A stretch of DNA of 64,000 nucleotides. Source: Limnoperna fortunei. Taxonomy: Eukaryota; Mollusca; Bivalvia; Mytilida; Modiolidae. The stretch lies in NCBI GenBank assembly GCA_944474755.1, contig OX104114.1, positions 83,376,623-83,440,622 of the forward strand. The letters run 5' to 3'. This document shows, piece after piece, positions 1-12,310 of this stretch (positions within the stretch are counted from its first letter, which is position 1; the number at the start of each line of letters is the position of its first letter). Under the pieces are notes generated by a model that saw nothing but the letters and a program-made list of their open reading frames with translations, did not search any database and was not told where the DNA came from. The position numbers were made by a program, and so were the translations under genes.

Positions 1-185
1 GAGGCAGGCACTGCTTACTCTTCCGGAGCACCTGTGTGCACCCATGGTTTTTACTGGGTTCGGGTTACTCTCTGTTTTTTGTGTTTTTGGTTTTTGTGTT
101 GCGTTTTGTCTATATCCGGATTTGTAACTGTCCCTTGACTTTTGGCTCTTGTTGTTCGGTCGGTTTTCTTTGCTATTTTTCTTAT
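1..185 (+). repeat. Interspersed repeat R1, left copy of an inverted pair
   Basis: The sequence from the window start (GAGGCAGGCACTGCTTACTC) to about 185 reappears in inverse orientation at 4611-4798 and, more degraded, at 37586-37805. Shared blocks include the CTCCGGA(G/C) stretch, GTCTATATCCGGATTTGTAA and the GGTCGGTTTTCTTTGCTATT stretch. No reading frame is conserved between copies, so it is treated as a non-coding interspersed repeat. The left edge runs off the window. I recognise the sequence type from mussel DNA, but I cannot assign a class. Confidence 0.7.
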
Positions 186-315
186 TAATTGAATTGCAAA
201 ACGAACACGAAATGTTTTATTTTATAACGATTTTTAAAATTCAACACTACTATAGGACTGAGTTATGGTGGTTATATAACATTCAATATTGATATTTATT
301 GTGTTAACATTGTAG

Positions 316-1335
316 TGACCACTAACGGAAGCTCAGCAAAACCTGTTAGGGGTAAATATATACACACAAATATACACACACATATATATTATTGTCTAAC
401 AAACAGCAAACCGTTTTCCAATGATTGCAATGCCATTTGTAATTGATACTTTTATGTATTAAACGGGACATTACGTAAAAATATTAAGACGCCGACATTA
501 GATTGTAATAATATCACTATTGATAATGTCTATATCTAGAAAATCTAACGACCATTGAACTAATATTAATTGTACTCAGGTTAATTCTTTGGCAATATGC
601 TTGCAGTGGTTTTCTAGTGGGACCAAAGTCACAATAATAAATATTGCAATAATACGCATGAATTATAAAAACAATTGCCGAGTGCACAATAATTTATTAA
701 CATTTATAGGTATAGTCAAATAAAGTGTCATTAAAAATACCAAGAGAAAGGGAATTTACTACGCCAGGACACGCGTTTCCTCTAAACAAAACTCATTAAA
801 CATATTCAATATCATGTCAAAACCATGGCGATGTTGGTGTTGGAATTCGTGTATTTAAAACATATTTTTACAGCCACAAAACTGCATACATGTACATATT
901 GTTATTGCATTTTACATTTTACTCAAAATATGTACTTCTCGATAAAAGGAAGGGGCCTCGGTGGCCGAGTGGTCAAGGTAGTTCGTCTACTATTGATCAC
1001 GTGGTCTGTCAACACTGAGATTGCGGGTTCGATTCTCACTGCAGGCAGGGTGTACTCGACTCCAATCTTAATTGACAAGGATTGCCAGTTTTCCTACCGC
1101 AGGTCGGGGGTTCTCTCCGGGTACTCCGGCTTCCTCCCCCAATAAAAACTGGACGCCATGAAATAGCTGAAAAATTGCTGAAAGTGGCGTTAAAACACCA
1201 TTCAAACAAACAAAAAAAAAACAAACAAAATATGTAAGCATTAGCTGTATGATAACATTACCATTCTGTTTTACAGAAATCTTTGGAATCGTCTTTCTCA
1301 CAGAATTGCTGATCTTCGGACTTCTTCGAATTTAA
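316..1335 (+). CDS. YWTD-family gene Z, last two exons only (5' part outside window)
   Basis: Exon 7 is 316-351 (36 nt, AG before, GTAAAT after). It reads V-TTNGSSAKPVR, a Ser/Thr/Asn/Gly-rich linker with an N-G-S sequon. Exon 8 is 1277-1335 (59 nt, TTTTACAG before), reading EIFGIVFLTELLIFGLLRI and then TAA at 1333-1335. Lengths, phases (1-1, then 1-stop) and sequence match exons 7 and 8 of genes B and C. The product is inferred to be a secreted single YWTD beta-propeller protein with a hydrophobic C-terminus (a membrane helix or a GPI signal). The propeller exons would lie to the left of the window. A SINE sits in intron 7. The exon calls rest on paralogue comparison alone. Confidence 0.7.
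733..800 (+). repeat. Mussel CGCGTTTCGTCT-type repeat fragment
   Basis: This stretch holds ATACCAAG, GAATTTACTACGCCAGG, then ACGCGTTTCCTCTA and ACTCATTAA. The order and spacing match 55000-55070 (ACCAAGG, TTACGCCAGACGCGCGTTT, GACTCATCAGTGG). Related fragments lie at 39600-39665 (inverse) and 45700-45770. It is non-coding. Confidence 0.55.
951..1230 (+). mobile_element. tRNA-headed SINE (V-SINE-like), copy 1
   Basis: The head is tRNA-derived: an A-box match TGGCCGAGTGG (962-972) and a B-box match GGTTCGATTCT (1026-1036), with the length of a class II (Ser/Leu-type) tRNA. A conserved body follows (AATCTTAATTGACAAGGATT, then CCGGCTTCCTCC). The 3' end reads ATAGCTGAAAAATTGCTGAA, then GTGGCGTTAAAACACC and a tail of CAAA units (1203-1230). 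It lies in intron 7 of gene Z. It resembles V-superfamily SINEs reported from molluscs (RUDI type); the exact family is not certain. Confidence 0.85.
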
Positions 1336-1447
1336 CACAAATCATTAAACAGATAACACACTGAAGACAATACAAAGTCAGTTGACAACTAAGCTTCTGA
1401 CGATTTACATATGCATCTTTCTTTGATATAACATGTAGAATTTTTTA

Positions 1448-1453
1448 AATAAA
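1448..1453 (+). promoter_or_regulatory. Candidate poly(A) signal of gene Z
   Basis: AATAAA lies 113 nt after the stop codon of gene Z exon 8. The position is plausible, but the cleavage site is not visible. Confidence 0.4.
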
Positions 1454-1456
1454 AAT

Positions 1457-1750
1457 GTTAGAACTGTTTCTCAGTATATGAGTGAAATACGATAACAGTC
1501 CGTCCGCGGTGCTTCTGGTAGTGTGCTTCATAGGCGTAGATCTAGGTTGCAATCTACAACTTGAAAACCGGCGTGTCCACCTTAAGTATAAGTTTGGTCC
1601 GGCTTGAGAAAGTGTCCACGGTTCCACCCATAACTCAAAGATGGTTCCCAGTTCAAGTTTCGTGACCGAAGATCTGGGATTCGTTTCTGATGTTCCAGGT
1701 TTCTCCAATTAACACTTGATATCATTGAACAAGTTATATACTGTTCCAAG
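1457..1750 (+). repeat. 3'-flank segment duplicated at 19471-19765
   Basis: The two segments align in the same orientation: TAGAACTGTTTCTCAGTATA with TAGAATTATTTCTTCATATA, then GGCGTGTCCACCTTAAGT with GACGTGTCCACTATAAGT, then TTTGGTCCGG in both. Here the segment follows the 3' end of gene Z directly. At 19471 no terminal exon is seen. This suggests a segmental duplication of gene flanks, though an old interspersed repeat is also possible. Confidence 0.5.
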
Positions 1751-2467
1751 TAAATTTCCGTTACCATAACTTGTATATTTAAAAAGAATGATGATTTAAT
1801 ATTCAATGTGTGTTTCTTGTCTATTGTGAATTATGTACGCTAATGAACATTTTCTAAACACGTCCTTTAGAGATTGAAGGCAATAAGTACATAATGGAAC
1901 CCCAACTATCTGACGAAACGCATTGACACTAAACAAATTCTAGCCCCTTTTTAATACGTTGGTTTTTACAGTCGGACATTGCTATGACTACAACACGATA
2001 CTCGTATGTCAGGCATTTAAATTTAAAAAATGTAAGTAGACCGTTAAACTATCTTACAACAAATCACAATTGATGTTTCTGGTTAGAGATGCAGTAGTAA
2101 CTAAGTTATTGTCGATCCGTTATACGATAAATAACATAATGTTTCTACATGCACATATCATATATTTTATAATTATTGACTGGATATAAGTAGAATTGTT
2201 AATATTATTACAATAGTAAGTCTATTTTCCCCTAGATACAACTTATGCTAAGAAGCGTACCCACTGCTGCTCATATCCCGTTTGAGGAAAATATCAAACC
2301 AGATGCCTCGCAACATGCTACGACGAAATTGAATTAGTCTACAAAAACTCTTTTTTTTTCCCAGTATTTAGGGCGTACATAAACCGCTCAGTTAAGCATA
2401 TTTTAAGGAAGGTCTTAGTTTTGTCGGGACTGTCGCGAGACAAATATTGGCTGATCTTATTTAATTT

Positions 2468-2605
2468 TTGACGTCTGAACGTTACAGTGTCGAGATGGTA
2501 TTGCCTGCTTTAACCCGACAGAAGTTGTTATTTCAGAATGATCATGCAAGGCCACATACAGCACATTTAACCACGGATTTCCTACCTTTAGCAAAATCAA
2601 CGTTT
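2468..2605 (+). pseudogene. Tc1/mariner transposase relic
   Basis: One frame reads LTSERYSVEMVLPALTRQ and then LLFQNDHARPHTAHLTTDFL. The (F/Q)xxDxARPHTA signature is the second catalytic Asp motif of Tc1/mariner DDE/D transposases. Only about 45 residues around it survive. The first Asp region, the third acidic residue and terminal inverted repeats were not found. The frame continues to 2680 without similarity. This is a dead fragment. Confidence 0.75.
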
Positions 2606-4610
2606 TACAAAACGAATGTGGTCGTGTCTTTTTCCTGCAGAATGTATATTGAAGGTGTGTTTGTTAATGTAGATCTATAAAAAATGAAAGCTAAAATAAG
2701 CTACTAATAGACTAGTTTGACTATGCGTGATCTTTTAGAGGGGGAACACAAACATAAATTTGGTGAGGTAATTAACAATGGAAACAAAAGTTTTCAAAAT
2801 ATGTATTACCCGATAATGTTAAATTTCATACGCATCCTGCAAAGATCAATTACCAACTTAATGTTAAACTGTTAAAACGTATAAGCTAACGATTTACCAT
2901 TTCTACATCGTGCGTTTGTCCTTTTGGCGACATCCATACGTCGTACATCTTGCTCAGATCGTTCGTACATTGTAGATTATGGAACATATTGTATTGTCAA
3001 GTTTTCCCCAATGTGCACCATATGATATATTCCCTTTATTCTGGCGTTCATCCAATAGTTTCAGGTCAATGCTAGAGTACATCGTGCACGGGTTATTTGA
3101 TATTCGATTTTTATTTTCCATTAGTCGTCTTCAGATAGCCCACTATATTTCTGTTTCGTCCGTTTTAGTGTCTGTTCATTGGCACTAAGGAAAATTGTCT
3201 TTTGGTCAGAAATTAACATACTTTTACACTTTTTTGTAGCACATTAAATTGTCCTACCTTTTCAATATTCGAAAACGAAAAGCAAATGACGTTCTATTAA
3301 CATTTACTAGTTGTACACTCCGTTGATTATATAAGAATATATTTATGTTCTATTAACAAGAAGCTAAATATAAATATATGATCTAACCAACCTCCTTACA
3401 TAAACACCAAGCAAAAGAATATATTAAATGTCAATGAATGAGAAAAATCGAGTTGTAAACTAATAAAAAGGAGTTTGTTTTGCTAAATTCTACTATTAAA
3501 TTTAATGGAAAAGTAAAAATAAAAGTTACTAGCACTTGATAATACAGATTGTTTTGGTAATCATTGAGTGATGTAACTGTTGTCTGGATCTTTTATTTAC
3601 AATGCGCTAATTCGAGCCTCTTTGTTTTACAAATCGCCTGTTGTCACTTTGTTTTCACTTCATAAATTAATTATTATTTGACTTATTTAATGATCATTTG
3701 TTTCTATGCATGGACTGGGTAAGTATTCGTTTTCTCTCTCTTTTAAAGAACTGAGTAAGTGTTCGTGTCTAGGCCTACTAAAACTAGGTTATTGTTCGTT
3801 AATATGCATTAGAGGTCTAAATGAGTAGTACTGTACCCCAGAGGACTACATACATGTTCGCGACAATGCATTGGAGTAATTCTTAGTTACTTTGCCTATG
3901 ACGCCTGTTATTTGGAACACGTTATTATGCGCTTTATACAATTTTTTTTAAAACAGATAGCGCTGATATCTTTTATTTACAACGCAGTGTACATATTTAT
4001 ATTCATACAGTTATATATTTTGGTTTAAGTTGCAAACAGTATATCATGCATATTCACTGTCATGTACGTTGGAAAATATATATTGATACTTAAAGAGACC
4101 ATCTCTAATCGTTGCACTTCTAATGAGAATGAGAGACATGGTACCCCTTGATAAAAGAACAGATGCATGTGATACATTTTGAGAATAAAAGGATTCTGTT
4201 CGAATAAAATATAAGAAGATATTTAGTTTTTTCCTCCTGTAAAGCAGGAAAAGAACTTGAAAATATTTTTTAAACCCTTTAGACAGAAAATGAACAATTT
4301 CGTTGAAAAGAAAAATAATAAAAACTACTTGGGAAAAACAGGATACAAACCATGTTCCCAAGCAACTTAAGTATATCATTCAAATGCCACTGTTTTACTT
4401 GTGTTTAACGGTCATTTTATGAGCACAAGCTAAAGCATGACGAAAACGTGGCCATGTTAAACCTGATTGGTCAATACGAAATAGAGAAGTAAATACATAT
4501 ACATGTATGCTTTCGTTGGTATGAATATGCACAATAAATGAGGTGTAGAAGCATTTAAGGAAAAAATTAAATTTAAAGACGTACGGTACTACAAGAGTAT
4601 TTGAAAAGAC
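2606..4610. other. No gene seen; weak short tandem repeat at 3713-3865
   Basis: This is AT-rich DNA with only short chance frames. Around 3713, 3749, 3782 and 3843 a degenerate unit recurs (GACTGGGTAAGTATTCGT, AACTGAGTAAGTGTTCGT, AACTAGGTTATTGTTCGT, GACTACATACATGTTCGC). I see nothing else. Confidence 0.4.
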
Positions 4611-4798
4611 TCCTCCTTTTATGACTAACATTTTCCAGCAAGAAGAAAATAGCAAAGAAAACCGACCGACAGTTACAAATCCGGATATAGACAAACACAA
4701 CACAAAAAAGAAAAACACAGAAAGAAAGTAACATTAACCCAATAAAAACAATTTGTGCACTCAGGTGCTCCGGACGAATAAGCACTGCCTGCCTCTAA
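4611..4798 (-). repeat. Interspersed repeat R1, right copy of the inverted pair
   Basis: Inverse copy of 1-185: AGCAAAGAAAACCGACCGA, TTACAAATCCGGATATAGAC and GTGCTCCGGACGAATAAGC match its complement. It forms a 4.8-kb inverted repeat around gene Z's 3' end. Confidence 0.7.
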
Positions 4799-7700
4799 TT
4801 AGACACCCTTCGAGTTACTCACTGTCATTTCCAGGGAAAAGTCAAATCCAGGAATAGGCAACACTACCTCAGCAAAAATGTCAGATTGTATTTGAGGCAC
4901 TGATTTCCCATAACGATCAATTAAGTCATGGTGACGACCATAGAACTTCTGTAGAAAAAACATCAACCTAGGTACAGTAGTTTAGCAGTCAACAGCAGTG
5001 ATCTGTCTAGAAAATCGGACTACCGATCGCAGGATCTAAAATAACGTATAAGTTGTACACACCATACGCTGGAGCTGCTGGAATGTTGATGTCGATAAAC
5101 AGGAAGCTGATAATTGAAAAGTTGAAGTAATTACGTTTGTCGTAGAGTCTAGTTTGTAGTTTTCCTAAGTCTATTTTTAGAAGTAGGTCTTAGTAAGCGG
5201 CTGACCTAAGTGTATTGGTGGTGTCTTTAATTTAAAGCTCACTAGGGTAAATTGAATGTAAATAGTCACCAAATGTTGCATTGTTGAAGGAAAAACAACA
5301 TCTATATAGAGAAATGTTAAATTAAAGGTCTGGGCCAGTGTTTTTTCTTTCTTCTTCAATGCAAACCTAAAAATTATAATTATACAAAACGAAACCACTA
5401 TTTTCTAACATATTCTGTTATTTAACGAATTTTGTCTTTCAACAAAACAATAATCGCATAGGGAAGATAACGTGGAAAGGCTATTTGAACTTTGTAATTT
5501 AAATTTGATTTCACTTTTTTCAAGTTTTTCAGATAATTTTACTTCAAACAAATAATTTTGGTATACGAACATAGATTGTATATGTATAGGCAAGTTTTAA
5601 TATCTATAGTCTGTTTATGGCAAAATCTAATTTTTAATGGAAAGTTAGGGGTGAGAAGCGGTAACCGACTGACAGACTTGTGATCAATGAGGCAACTTAG
5701 TTCGGCGTTTTTACGTTACAAAACACATAGTTTTAGTACAATTATATAAGTCAAATAGGACTTTCAGAAAATTAGAGAAAAGCTAGGCATCTTATTGTTT
5801 TTGCGGTCGAATTCGAACTAGCAAATTTTATTCTTAGGTATTTACTGATTAAACTGTGTCTAGGCAATACAGGAACAAAGATGTATACATTATGTATATT
5901 ACAAATTATTAACATCTTTTTTCGAATAATAACCAACAGTATGCAATACCTAATTCTCGTTTAGTTTTATCCCCAACACTTTCCACATCATTATTCTTAC
6001 TCAAGTAAATGACGTACATCAAAAGCATAAGGTAATTGACAAGATCTTCTTAATAGTTAGTAATGGAAGTATTTGTTATGTGTTGAAAATTCTTTAATAA
6101 ATATCGACAGTTTGATATGAAGCAGTATATATTCATTTTGACATTGTCTCTGTAAATACACGTTGACTCAATTAGAGGAAAAAGTATTTTACTTAAATGT
6201 TTCGATGCGTTAAACTCTAGAACAAACAGTGAATATTTTTTAGTGGATTTTAATATTGAATCTAAAATTAAATATTGTAAATGTACCCTTTATAAGCAAT
6301 GGTATGTTGCTTAAACTAATCTAATAGTTATACAACATTCATATTTATAGAGATTTATATCAATTCGAGTCGCGTAATATGTAGAAAAACCTCGGATTTG
6401 AATCACCCTGTGGATGTTCTATTACGAGTAATAATTATCTTTTTGAAGCTTCGCCGATAACAAACATTGTGACAAAATCGTTGGAGCTAACTTTCTCTGT
6501 ATTATTAGTGCAATTATGCGAAGCTGAAGGTTTCAACGGCTTTTACAAAAAAGTGAAAACAATAATCTATTCTATGAACTTTTTAATATAAATATGAACT
6601 TCTATATCTCTTTACATTGTAATTGTGGGTGTGACGTTTTACATTATATTTATTATGGCAATTACAAAGTTAAATCTATGATCAAATGGAGGATTTCAAT
6701 TTTGCTATCATAAACTTATCTTTCCCAGCAATATTGCATCCTTGCCATTTTACGGGTTTTGCTACAAAAATGCAGTAAATGTTAACCTTCCGAAGAACTC
6801 TGAGATTGTCAGTCCTTGTTTAATCTATAGGAAAAGTACATGTAACAATTATTCTGTCAAACCATCTTTTTGTCCTTCTGTCGCCATATCTTTTCATGCA
6901 ATAATTTGTTTGCTGCAAATAATTGTTAATCTTCTGCTTTTTATATAAATTTTTGCCAGTTTCACACAAGGAGCATCTTTTAAACTCAAAATTGTGCCGG
7001 TTTATATTTATTGTGTTTTGGACAAATGACTTTCCTGTGGTGGCTTGGTGATATTGCAGAAGACTATTTGTTTGGAGTATAAATTCTTTAGCAGTCATTA
7101 ATAGGCTGCCTTAATTATATCGTTGAAGCTTTAAATCTTCTTAAATGGTAATTAGTGGCATGTATTTTGCATTAGTTGAGTAGTTAGGTTTATCTCATGT
7201 ACAAATCTGATAAGCAGTTGTGTTAACTTGATTAAGTAAATTCCCTTTTGAAATATTGATAAATCCTATAGTTGAATTTATTGAATCATTGTTGTTCATT
7301 AACTTTGAATATAATATAAACCAGTGATCAGGACAGTTAAACTGCCTACGACTAACGAGATGAGGAGTTTGCAAGGGGCTGAATTTTGTTTCAGCAGCGT
7401 CTACAATGCAACTACCGTTTTCGACTTTGTCAAGTAGACTCTTTAACATTCTAATAGTTTAGTTCTCTAAGGAAAAGAATATTTTTAATGTGCCACGTAT
7501 TAATAGCCTAATAGCAGTCCATCGGATGGACATACTATAGAAATAACCTGAAGTATTCACATTTCCGATCTACTTAAAGGACCACAACACCCAAGATGTT
7601 ACGCTATCGTATCTACCTATTTTCGTAATGTCATTTTTATCGAATTATGCATTTATTGAAGATGAATTTTGATACATTAATATAATTATACATCTTTTAC

Positions 7701-9284
7701 AAAGGTAGTAAGAACTTTGTGCAAATGTTTTATATGAATGTCTATGATGTGTTAACTGAAACATATTTAATGTCTTAGATTAAGCCTATTCTGTTAAATT
7801 CGAAAAAGTGTCAGGGTCATCAATTCTGTAAAACATGATATCCAAAGTAATTCTGTAAAAAAGAATATGTTTGAATGTAATGTATGAGATGGCGTACATG
7901 TTTGGAGTAAAATACATATAACAGGTTGTGACCGTATGTATACATGTCAAACATGTACAAAGGACTCGTCTAAAAAGGTTAAACGATTGATTACGTGTTT
8001 GCTTTTAACGGCAAGCGTGCAATATTCCAAAGAGCTTACTCTTTTTCAGAATAGTCAAATTATCTTTCAGTAAGGATAACACATTTCAAATCCATGCCCA
8101 CTATGATCTGATATGGTCAAATATTTTTGTATTATTAACCAACCAAAAATGATCTCTTTTATTCGCCACATGAGGACCCCTGAGCATTTATCTGGGTCGA
8201 GCTCTAGAAACCTTTCTCACTATGTAGAGATAAATATTTAATAACCTAAATTTAAATTTTGCTGTATGATATATTGTGTTTAGATCCATTAAAAACAAAA
8301 ATATTGTGGGTGAAGTTTTAGTATTAGATTCGAATTTTTTTATAAAGAAAAGAATAAAAGAGACGATTTATTTACACTCCGTGTTTTGCTTCTAAGTTAT
8401 GGTTTCAATATTTAATTGTCGCGCACGTTTTATAAAATGTTGGGTTTAAATAAATAGAGATTTTAATTTAAGTTGTAAATATATTAATATACATGCATAT
8501 TTACCCACAAATGTCGTTACGGAGCTTTTGTTTGTACTTCCTACAATGTAAACACACATAATACTAAAACTATATGTGTACACATAGAACACAAAATGCA
8601 ACAAGCTATCTCAGGTCAATGTTATAAGTGCTAAACGTACTGAAACAATATTTTAATTTAATTAATATTAAAAACCTTTAATAGTAAGTATTTGACTTGA
8701 AATATCAGCGGCACTAAAAAAACACTAAAAATCTTAAAAAGTATTTTGAAGTAAGAATTGGTAAATAATTCGTTTATTTAATTCGAAAGATATAACTTTT
8801 GTTATGTTGCTGCGTTTAACATATAAAAGCCTAAATATCTCGATATACTATATAGTGCTACAAATTACTGAATTTTGATAGAATATTCTACTGTTTTATT
8901 TACCTATATTGGTCGTTGCCGGGCATCCGTTTGTACTTCCTACAAATATTATTACATAATTATACAAATGTTATAATAATATTTAAATAGACACAACTCC
9001 TTCACTATAAAAAAGAAACTTGAAATGAGGAAGTCTTGCAAAAACATTATATACATATGGACATAAATATGTCATGCTGTTTTCTAAAGATACATTTCGA
9101 ATTGATTTCTATACGTTTGTTTAAGACATCAAATTATATTTGGATGATACAGTTTTTTGAATGATTGAATGAATGTTTGCTGAACGGTTAGAAAACAATA
9201 GTTAAGCTATATTCAGTACGAGGTATTTTTGTTAGGTGTAGTTCTGTGTAATCTGACTTTCGTCGCATTATTTCTAGCGTCATG
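4799..9284. other. No gene or clear element seen
   Basis: AT-rich DNA with short frames that lack family motifs. Two short related stretches ending in TTTGTACTTCCTACAA lie at about 8512-8550 and 8912-8945, hinting at a small dispersed or tandem repeat. No YWTD exon was recognised on either strand. Confidence 0.35.
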
Positions 9285-9337
9285 AAATGAATACAGCTGA
9301 AATATTGCTTGCTGGACAAAAAGCATCAATCACTGAA
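9285..9337 (+). repeat. 3'-tail fragment of the SINE-B family
   Basis: ACAGCTGAAATATTGCTTGC, then TGGACAAAAAGCATCAATCA, match the 3' end of the copy at 12775-13192. Only the tail is present. Confidence 0.5.
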
Positions 9338-9481
9338 TTTGTATTATTTGTTTCTTGTTTATTCATAATTTATTATATAATATTATGTACAATCAGCTAT
9401 TACATTTTGTAGGTGTAACATTGGATTAATTCTGGAAGTAAGAATGTCTTGTTATTACTGTGTCATTATATTTTGTTGTTA

Positions 9482-9727
9482 GTTTGAATGATGTTTAACG
9501 CCACATTCATCAATTTTTCAGCTATATCATGGCGACAAGTCTTATTTGTGCAGAAAGCCGGAGTATCCGGAGACATCACAAGACCTTCGGAGCCAATCCT
9601 TGTAAATTAAGATTGGAGTAGAGTATACCGTGCCTGCAATGAGACTCGAACCTGCAACCTCAGTGATGACAGATCACGTGAGCAATAGTAGACGAGCTAC
9701 ATTAACAACTCGGCCTCTGAGGCCCCT
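9482..9727 (-). mobile_element. tRNA-headed SINE (V-SINE-like), copy 2
   Basis: On the minus strand it starts GGGGCCTCAGAGGCCGAGTT and keeps a recognisable B box (complement of GAGACTCGAACC) and the central AATTTACAAGGATTGGCTCC. It ends TGGCGTTAAACATCATTC. Same order as copy 1, moderately diverged. Confidence 0.8.
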
Positions 9728-10859
9728 TGTGCTTTAAAAACTCATCTTTAGTTTAGAAAATATATTTGTTAAGTTCTACACTTAGGCTACATTCCAATAT
9801 GCACCAATTGTACCCAATTCCTAACCAACTTCGTTTTACATATAAAATATCAAATTTTTCCCTTTTCACACACATCGGAGACTGTAGAAGTTAATTATTG
9901 TCAATAGCGAGATAAAGCGCAAGATATGAGGCATATTAAGAATTATCTGGTATCTTTGTATTCAGCTTCACTGGGATATGTCGTTAATTTTTACGAAACG
10001 TTGACTTATGTATTGCAAAGAGACATCCGTCTGAATAATACTATATTTGATAGATTTGGCAACATAGTTGATGTTCTTGTTTTTTCAGTTTATAGTGAAT
10101 ACATCTTTAGGATTATAAACCTACTCTTCTTAAAGTTGGGCATAGTTTATCCCAATGCAGGTTCTCTTGACATGTTAGAATAAACAATAAACATGTTTTT
10201 GCAAGGATGTTCGGGAAACGTTATTCCATTAAAGTGGAGCGGTAAAAGATCAATATGTAAATTCGCTTGGTAATGTCAAAGGGATGCAGAACTAATGCCA
10301 AATAATCTAAAATGTCTGTTTTGGATAGTGTAAGTAGGATTGCCAGTTGTACTATGTAGGAATATGGACATCATAATAATCTGAATTATATTTTATAAAC
10401 GGAGTTTTTAATTCCGTTTCAAATGCAGATTCAATAATCTTTGTATTGCTTATTACCACATTTTAATTTTAAATGTATTCAAATCGACATTTTTGATTCG
10501 TTATACTGATTTTGAAAGTCGGCGGACATATCAAAAGTGCACAGTGGTGATTAAAGGTGTATTGTTATTAATAATTTTATCATTTCAATAAAAATTTGAA
10601 ATTTAAAATGTAATCATTACAACGCCTTAACTAGTTTATTTCAATACTTAGTTGCACGTTTGAGACTGCATTCAGACAATGCTAGCTGCTCGCCTGTCGG
10701 AAAATATCACTTGGTATTCTAACTGCAATATCAATACAGGAAGATACAGATTTCCGACGTGACTCGACTACTTAAACAAAGCAAGCATGGTTCAAAAATT
10801 GGTTTTCATTGTTATTGTCGAATTAAAAGTGTTTTGTTTACGATTGTAATTTAAATTAC
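9728..10859. other. No gene seen; 3' flank of pseudogene A
   Basis: Exons 7 and 8 of gene A were expected here on the minus strand (or further left). I found no match to the terminal hydrophobic exon. They may be deleted, too diverged, or further away. Confidence 0.35.
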
Positions 10860-11920
10860 CTTCTTTCTTGACAATTTTTACACCATATACACTTTGTGTC
10901 AGGTAGACTGGTACAGCTGCTTGATTTATTCGAAGTTTAAAAAACCTGAAGTAAGCTCGCTTAAGTACATATTACTGCAATATATATCAAGTCCCACTAT
11001 AGAAGATGACTCGGTACAGATATCCCTACCAATCTGTTATCCGTGCCATCTAATTTTGCGGATTTGATGTGGGTGTGCCCCGCGTCAGTCCAGTAAATTC
11101 TATTTTCGCTGAAATCTTTTGCTGAAATCTAAGTTGGAAACATAAATAACATTATGCAGGTTGATAGAAAGACGTTGGTTAAAAAAGGGAATTTCCATTG
11201 AGTTTTAATCAATATAAGAACAAAATATAAAAGAATCAGAAAATTTGTACATACTAAATTTACTTATTCGGTATATACTATACTTAAAATATCATTTTTC
11301 AATGAGCGCTACATTTTAATTGCCAGTATGAAAATAGAATATGATGAATAATTAGGAAAATTAATCATTAGTTATTTATCAAAATTGAATTCGTAATAAG
11401 AGTAATGGTGCAAGGCTAGCTTTACTTTAAAAGATAAAAAAAAATTCTCTAGATGGTGCAGCTGGTTTTGAGATTCTGTATGTTGATAGGTATTTATTCA
11501 CCCCTCACAGACATACTCAAATTTAAAGGCAGGTTTGTAGCGCACAAGCACTGAAAAATAGGTCTTAAATCCGCTCACTATTTACCTAGTGCCAATCCGT
11601 ATGGTGCTTTTAAATCGGTTGAGATTACTGCCTGCTTTAAACTTCCATCTAATTTACACTTCTGAATCGTGTGACTACCGGTATCACTAAAATACAACCA
11701 CCTGTAACAGATTAAACTGCATGTAATCTTTAACCTTCACTGTGGTTTGTTGATCCTGAAGATAACTGTTTTTAGAAAATATTACAACTGCATGTTGTTC
11801 AATTTAATTTTCTGATCGTTTAGGTTCTTTTGGAAATATTCTTCCATTTTTGGAAGAATATATAGTTGAAAACCGTAACATTACCTGTTAGTTTGAGCGG
11901 AATTTTGATTCCGGTACAAA

Positions 11921-12310
11921 AAGGACATTTGCTTATATACGTCGTTTTCAAGATATAATCGTTCTCGTTAAAGGAGGTGGAAAATGTAATACTGATCACG
12001 TGACGTCATAAAAACTTTAGGGCACTTTTAGTTTAAAACGGCGACACTTGATACGAAATGGGACGGCATAAAATAGACGATGCAAAACGAAACCTTTGAT
12101 GTGTTGTCCCGGGGTGCAAAGCCAACACTTAACATAAAATTTATGGAAAGGAGTCAAGTTTTATTCCGATTTATGACGTTCACACGATGTTTAAAGACGG
12201 TACGTTGAGGAAAGTGCCCTAAATAAAATCACGTGATAACATTAATCACGTGATATGATACATCTAACTACCTATCTTGAAAACGACGTATTGTACGAAA
12301 ACATTTGGTC
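11921..12310. mobile_element. MITE with long terminal inverted repeats and THAP-like traces (P-element type)
   Basis: Terminal inverted repeats ATACGTCGTTTTCAAGATA (from about 11937) and TATCTTGAAAACGACGTAT (to about 12291) are exact complements. A second inverted pair lies inside (GATCACGTGACGTCATAAA with AGGGCAC, against GTGCCCT with ATCACGTGAT). Between them, from 12058, one frame reads MGRHKIDDAKRNL, stop, CVVPGCKANT, stop, HKIYGKESSFIP, which resembles the C-x4-C start and the following Lys/Phe-rich part of a THAP zinc finger, as at the N-terminus of P-element transposases. It sits in intron 4 of pseudogene A. The MITE call is firm; the THAP link is inference. Confidence 0.7.

Noticed and set aside
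962..1036. Possible true tRNA gene (A and B boxes)
   Set aside because: The boxes belong to a SINE head; the acceptor stem does not close and the SINE body follows directly.
825..1145. 106-codon frame
   Set aside because: Its second half is the SINE (tRNA head and body) read as protein.
4044..4785. Overlapping minus-strand frames of 70-111 codons rich in Phe/Leu
   Set aside because: Low-complexity translation of T-rich DNA and of the R1 repeat; no start context or family features.
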